Assembly (NCBI GenBank): GCA_002378975.1 | Contig: DFST01000159.1 | Coordinates: 1-10,623 of the forward strand | Direction: 5' to 3' | Length of the DNA: 10,623 bases | Source of the DNA: Chitinophagaceae bacterium UBA3430 | Lineage (GTDB): Bacteria; Bacteroidota; Bacteroidia; Chitinophagales; Chitinophagaceae | Part shown: in pieces, positions 7,713-10,623 of the stretch | Position numbering within the stretch: the first letter of the stretch is position 1 | Layout: each line of letters starts with the position of its first letter | Made by a program: the position numbers and the translations under genes | Notes under the pieces: generated by a model | The model's input: the letters and a program-made list of their open reading frames with translations, nothing else | Database searches by the model: none | Told to the model about the DNA's origin: nothing

Positions 7713-8828
7713 ATGAAATTTCTGGTAAACTCCGCCACACTGCTTCGCCAACTCCAACATATTTCCGGCGTGATCAACGCCAACACTGTATTGCCGATCC
7801 TGGAAGACTTCCTCTTCGAGATCAGTAAGAATGAACTTACTGTGGTAGCCACCGACCTAGAAACCGTCATGCGCGTACAGGTCAATGTCGAATCCAAAGA
7901 AGCCGGACGTGTTTGTATTCCCGCCAAGATCTTGATCGACTCGCTTAAAAACCTGTCCGACCAACCCCTGACCTTCAGCATCGACAAGAACTTCGGCATC
8001 GAGATCACCAGCGACAACGGTAAATACAAAGTGATGGGCGAAAATCCCGATAACTTCCCCAAAGAACCTGTGGCCGACGACACCACCACCTTCACTGCTA
8101 CCGCCACCGCCCTAGTTACCGCCATCAACAAAACCCTGTTCGCTACCAGCACCGACGATCTGCGTCCCGCTATGACGGGCGTGTTCTTCGAGCTCGATAA
8201 AAAAGGCATGCAGTGCGTGGCTACCGATGCACACCGCCTCGTTCGTTACAAGCGCACCGATGTGAAATGTCCCAAAGCGGATTCCTTCATCGTCCCCCGC
8301 AAGCCACTCAGCCTGCTCAAAGCCGCGATTCCCGATTCGAACGATGAAATCACCATCAGCTACAACAGCAACCACCTCTTCGTAAAACACGGTGGTACCC
8401 AAATGAGTTGCCGACTGATCGACGCCCGCTTCCCCGATTACAAAGTGGTCATCCCCGCTGAAAATCCATACACCCTCACCGTCGATAAGAGTGAATTCCA
8501 GTCCGCCCTCCGTCGGGTTAACGTATTCAGCAACAAGAGCACCAACCAAGTAGCGCTGAACATCACCGGCAATGAATTGCAGCTCGCCTCACAAGACGTC
8601 GACTTCAGCCAGGAAGGAAACGAACGCATGGGTTGCAAATACAGCGGCGAAGACATGATGATCGCCTTCAACGCGAAATTCCTCATTGAAATGCTGAGCG
8701 CCACCCCCAGCAAAGAGGTCAACATCTCCCTGTCTACCCCCACCAAGGCCGGAATCATCAAACCAACCGACCAAGAAGAGAACGAAGAGTTGTTGATGCT
8801 CGTGATGCCACTGATGTTAAATCAATAA
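7713..8828 (+). CDS. dnaN: DNA polymerase III beta subunit (sliding clamp)
   Basis: This 371-residue protein is the ring-shaped clamp that tethers DNA polymerase III and other replication and repair proteins to DNA; the length is normal for the family. ATG 7713 (MKFLVNSATLLRQLQ) matches the usual clamp N-terminus; an in-frame ATG at 7587 would prefix 42 residues unlike any clamp and overlap recX, so it is rejected. The three clamp domains are visible. Domain one includes NTVLPILEDFLFEI and ATDLE. Domain two includes TDDLRPAMTGVFFEL and the hallmark ATDAHRLVRY. Domain three includes SEFQSALRRVNVFSN and ends in LMLVMPLMLNQ. The gene is rich in C-ending codons, as expected for strong expression. 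It stands alone between a divergent recX and its own terminator, with no dnaA visible in the window. Confidence 0.97.
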   Translation: MKFLVNSATLLRQLQHISGVINANTVLPILEDFLFEISKNELTVVATDLETVMRVQVNVESKEAGRVCIPAKILIDSLKNLSDQPLTFSIDKNFGIEITSDNGKYKVMGENPDNFPKEPVADDTTTFTATATALVTAINKTLFATSTDDLRPAMTGVFFELDKKGMQCVATDAHRLVRYKRTDVKCPKADSFIVPRKPLSLLKAAIPDSNDEITISYNSNHLFVKHGGTQMSCRLIDARFPDYKVVIPAENPYTLTVDKSEFQSALRRVNVFSNKSTNQVALNITGNELQLASQDVDFSQEGNERMGCKYSGEDMMIAFNAKFLIEMLSATPSKEVNISLSTPTKAGIIKPTDQEENEELLMLVMPLMLNQ

Positions 8829-8846
8829 AAAGCCCTTTTCATAAAT

Positions 8847-8880
8847 AAATCCCCTCCCATCGAGGGGATTTTTTATTTTT
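8847..8880 (+). terminator. Intrinsic terminator after dnaN
   Basis: A perfect 10-bp stem, AAATCCCCTC (8847-8856) with GAGGGGATTT (8862-8871), closes a 5-nt loop and runs into a T-rich tract to 8880. It starts 18 nt after the dnaN stop codon. Its T-tract ends only 4 nt before the next gene's ATG, so it sits in that gene's translation-initiation region. Confidence 0.88.
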
Positions 8881-8884
8881 AAGA

Positions 8885-9115
8885 ATGGCCTTCTACTGCA
8901 TCCGTCGATTTGATACCTACATCCCTGCACACATCGCACTTACCAAGCTGCGCGAAGCCGGGATCGAAGCACACCTGCAAGACGAACACACCGTCACCGT
9001 CGACCCGCTTCTCAGCCTTGCAGTCGGAGGAATTAAGTTGTTTGTGCCCAACGAGCAAATAGAAGATGCCGAACGCATTCTCAACGAACATCCCGAAACC
9101 GATAATCTAACCTGA
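8885..9115 (+). CDS. DUF2007 family small protein (putative signal-transducing protein)
   Basis: This 76-residue protein fits the DUF2007 family by its pattern: a first strand (YCIRRFDTYIPAHIALTKL), a helix and strand in which an AGIEAHLQDEH segment faces a VGGIKLFVPNEQIEDAERIL segment, and a short acidic tail. Family members are small ferredoxin-like domain proteins labelled putative signal-transducing proteins; no biochemical role is established to my knowledge. There is no signal peptide or membrane segment, so it is probably cytoplasmic. It starts 4 nt after the dnaN terminator's T-tract and is followed after a single nucleotide by a membrane hydroxylase gene, which suggests translational coupling with that enzyme. 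Confidence 0.82.
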   Translation: MAFYCIRRFDTYIPAHIALTKLREAGIEAHLQDEHTVTVDPLLSLAVGGIKLFVPNEQIEDAERILNEHPETDNLT

Positions 9116-9116
9116 T

Positions 9117-9941
9117 ATGCTGGACTCCGTCCTGGATTACTTCCAATCACTGGAACAAAGACCCCTCGAACGACTGGGGTTCTTGGTAGGTGGACTTCTT
9201 TTCTTCTGGATCCTCGAAGGAGCCATCCCGCTCACCAGCCTTCATTACAAACGCAACAAACTACGTCACGCATCCGTAAACTTCGCCTTTACGCTGATTC
9301 ATTTGGTGCTGCATACCGGACTCGCCGTCCTCATCGTCCAACTCTCCGATTGGTGCAGATCCACAGAGTTTGGATTGGTCTACTGGATGAGCGCAGGCAT
9401 CGGCTGGACCATCCTCATTGGCGTACTAGCGCTGGACTTCAGCAGTTGGCTCGTGCATTGGGTGATGCACAACCAGCCAACTCTTTGGCGCTTTCATGTC
9501 ATCCACCACAGCGACACAAAGGTGGATGTGACAACCGGACTTCGTCATCATCCGGGAGACAGCCTGCTGCGCGGAATTTTCTTCCTCTTACTCATTTTTG
9601 TTTCCGGGGCACCCATGTATTCGGTGATGATCTACCAAACACTGGTTGTTCTCTCCACCGCATTCACCCACGCAAACATCGCCCTCCCAAAAAAGATCGA
9701 TGCAGCCATATCCTGGATCCTGGTATCACCCAATATGCACAAGGTGCACCACCACTGGAAACAACCCCACACCGACTCGAACTACGGAGCTGTGTTCTCT
9801 TTTTGGGACCGACTACTCGGAACCTGGTCGCATTTGCCCACCGAACAGATCCAATACGGACTGGATCGCTATTACCCCGGCGAAAAAGATGAATCATTGA
9901 AAGATCTGATGACCTTTCCATTTAGAAAAGGATCAGAATGA
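9117..9941 (+). CDS. Fatty acid hydroxylase / sterol desaturase family membrane protein
   Basis: This is a 274-residue integral-membrane di-iron oxygenase. Hydrophobic segments lie at about 21-38, 54-76, 94-112 and 153-182. The histidine boxes of the family are complete: H114xxxH118 (HWVMH), H127xxHH131 (HVIHH), the RHHPGD segment with H144/H145, and H208xxHH212 (HKVHHH). These should bind the two irons that use O2 to hydroxylate or desaturate a lipid. The substrate cannot be read from the sequence; bacterial relatives act on fatty acyl chains, ornithine or sphingo-lipids, carotenoids and hopanoids or sterols. It follows the DUF2007 gene by 1 nt and precedes kdsB by 23 nt, so envelope-lipid modification is a reasonable inference. 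The ATG at 9117 is the natural start, directly behind the previous stop. Confidence 0.9.
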   Translation: MLDSVLDYFQSLEQRPLERLGFLVGGLLFFWILEGAIPLTSLHYKRNKLRHASVNFAFTLIHLVLHTGLAVLIVQLSDWCRSTEFGLVYWMSAGIGWTILIGVLALDFSSWLVHWVMHNQPTLWRFHVIHHSDTKVDVTTGLRHHPGDSLLRGIFFLLLIFVSGAPMYSVMIYQTLVVLSTAFTHANIALPKKIDAAISWILVSPNMHKVHHHWKQPHTDSNYGAVFSFWDRLLGTWSHLPTEQIQYGLDRYYPGEKDESLKDLMTFPFRKGSE

Positions 9942-9952
9942 GCAGAACCCAA

Positions 9953-9960
9953 TAGTTTTG
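9953..9960 (+). promoter_or_regulatory. Candidate -7 promoter element immediately before kdsB
   Basis: TAGTTTTG is a full match to the Bacteroidota -7 consensus TAnnTTTG and ends 4 nt before the kdsB ATG. If it is used, the transcript would be leaderless or nearly so. No TTG is visible at the usual -33 distance, and such an AT-rich octamer can occur by chance. Confidence 0.35.
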
Positions 9961-9964
9961 CATC

Positions 9965-10623
9965 ATGATCGTCACCGCCCTGATCCCTGCTCGCTATGCC
10001 GCTACCCGATTTCCGGGAAAATTGATGCAAGACCTGGGCGGTACATCCGTGATCCGACGCACCTACGAAGCAGCGCGCGATACCGGACTGTTTCAAGAAG
10101 TGATCGTGGTGACCGATAGCGAGATCATCGAACAAGAGATCATTGACGCCGGCGGCAAAGCCATACGAAGCAAAGCAGAACACGAAAGCGGGACCGACCG
10201 CATTGCCGAGATCGCCCCCGATCTTTCCACCGATCTCATCATCAACGTGCAAGGCGACACACCCTTCATAAAAAAAGAACCGCTTCGTCGACTGATCGAT
10301 CTTTTTCAAGATCCGGCCGTTTCGGTTGCCTCGATGATGCAGGTGTTGGAAAAAACAGAAGAGATCGATGATCCGAACTTTGTCAAAGTCGCCATCGATA
10401 AAAACTCCAACGCACTCTTTTTCAGCCGAAGCCGCATTCCTTTTCCGCGCGACCCGAATACTTCGGTCACTTACTACGAACACATCGGCGTGTATGCCTT
10501 TCGAAAACAAGCCTTGTTGGATTTCGTTTCCTGGCCCATGAGCGCAATGGAATCCGCAGAAAAAGTAGAGTGCCTTCGATATCTCGAGAATGGTGTGTCG
10601 ATGAAAATGTTGTTGGTCGATTA
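9965..10623 (+). CDS. kdsB: 3-deoxy-manno-octulosonate cytidylyltransferase (CMP-KDO synthetase), 3' partial
   Basis: KdsB activates KDO with CTP to CMP-KDO, the donor for the inner core of lipopolysaccharide, in the cytoplasm. The 219 complete codons seen cover most of a protein that is usually about 245-255 residues; the end, including the expected second metal-binding region, is cut off by the window edge. The nucleotide-binding start IPARYAATRFPGK (residues 7-19), the family-typical HESGTDRIAE, NVQGDTPFI near residue 98, ALFFSRSRIPFPRD, YYEHIGVYAFR and a CLRYLENG segment all match KdsB in order. Thr99 stands where the family usually has Glu (QGDEP). ATG 9965 gives the standard MIVTALIPAR start. 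It lies 23 nt after the hydroxylase gene and may share its transcript or use its own promoter. Confidence 0.92.
   Translation, partial: MIVTALIPARYAATRFPGKLMQDLGGTSVIRRTYEAARDTGLFQEVIVVTDSEIIEQEIIDAGGKAIRSKAEHESGTDRIAEIAPDLSTDLIINVQGDTPFIKKEPLRRLIDLFQDPAVSVASMMQVLEKTEEIDDPNFVKVAIDKNSNALFFSRSRIPFPRDPNTSVTYYEHIGVYAFRKQALLDFVSWPMSAMESAEKVECLRYLENGVSMKMLLVD

Noticed and set aside
7709..8549. Open frames on the - strand opposite dnaN
   Set aside because: They are shadows created by the codon bias of dnaN, without family features or a promoter of their own.
9872..10510. Long open frame on the - strand opposite the hydroxylase end and kdsB
   Set aside because: It is a shadow of the strongly supported kdsB frame and shows no recognisable protein family.

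Overview
The window looks like chromosomal DNA of a member of the Bacteroidota. The evidence is a PKD-repeat surface protein with a type B (CHU_C / gliding-motility type) C-terminal type IX secretion sorting domain, a propeller/Y_Y_Y sensor kinase of the kind common in this phylum, A-rich leaders without clear Shine-Dalgarno sequences, and matches to the phylum's TAnnTTTG -7 promoter element. Several protein sequences would fit a Chitinophagia or Saprospiria-like lineage, but I cannot assign a genus. Base composition is balanced. dnaN and the genes to its right use C-ending codons more heavily than the sensor kinase does.

Left part (1-7155, all + strand): a large secreted repeat protein, truncated at the left edge, is followed after 13 nt by a NarL/LuxR-type response regulator and then, after 29 nt, by a periplasmic-propeller sensor histidine kinase. 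The tight spacing suggests one transcription unit: a cell-surface protein together with the two-component system that may control it or sense its state. The gap between regulator and kinase holds a perfect 7-bp inverted repeat ending 4 nt before the chosen kinase start codon.

Middle (7133-8880): recX (- strand) overlaps the end of the kinase gene tail to tail by 23 bp. It diverges from dnaN (the sliding clamp, + strand) across a 109-bp region that carries overlapping candidate promoter elements on the two strands. dnaN ends in a clear intrinsic terminator.

Right part (8885-10623, + strand): a small DUF2007 protein begins almost on top of the terminator's T-tract. After a 1-nt gap comes a membrane fatty-acid hydroxylase / sterol-desaturase family enzyme. 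After a further 23 nt comes kdsB (CMP-KDO synthetase), truncated by the right edge. These genes point to envelope lipid and lipopolysaccharide work beside replication genes.

Most of the window is ordinary core or surface-gene content, and I see no CRISPR array, transposon, tRNA or rRNA. The most interesting part is the surface-protein/two-component cluster, followed by the tightly packed regulatory junctions (the intercistronic hairpin, the terminator abutting a start codon, and -7 elements abutting start codons).
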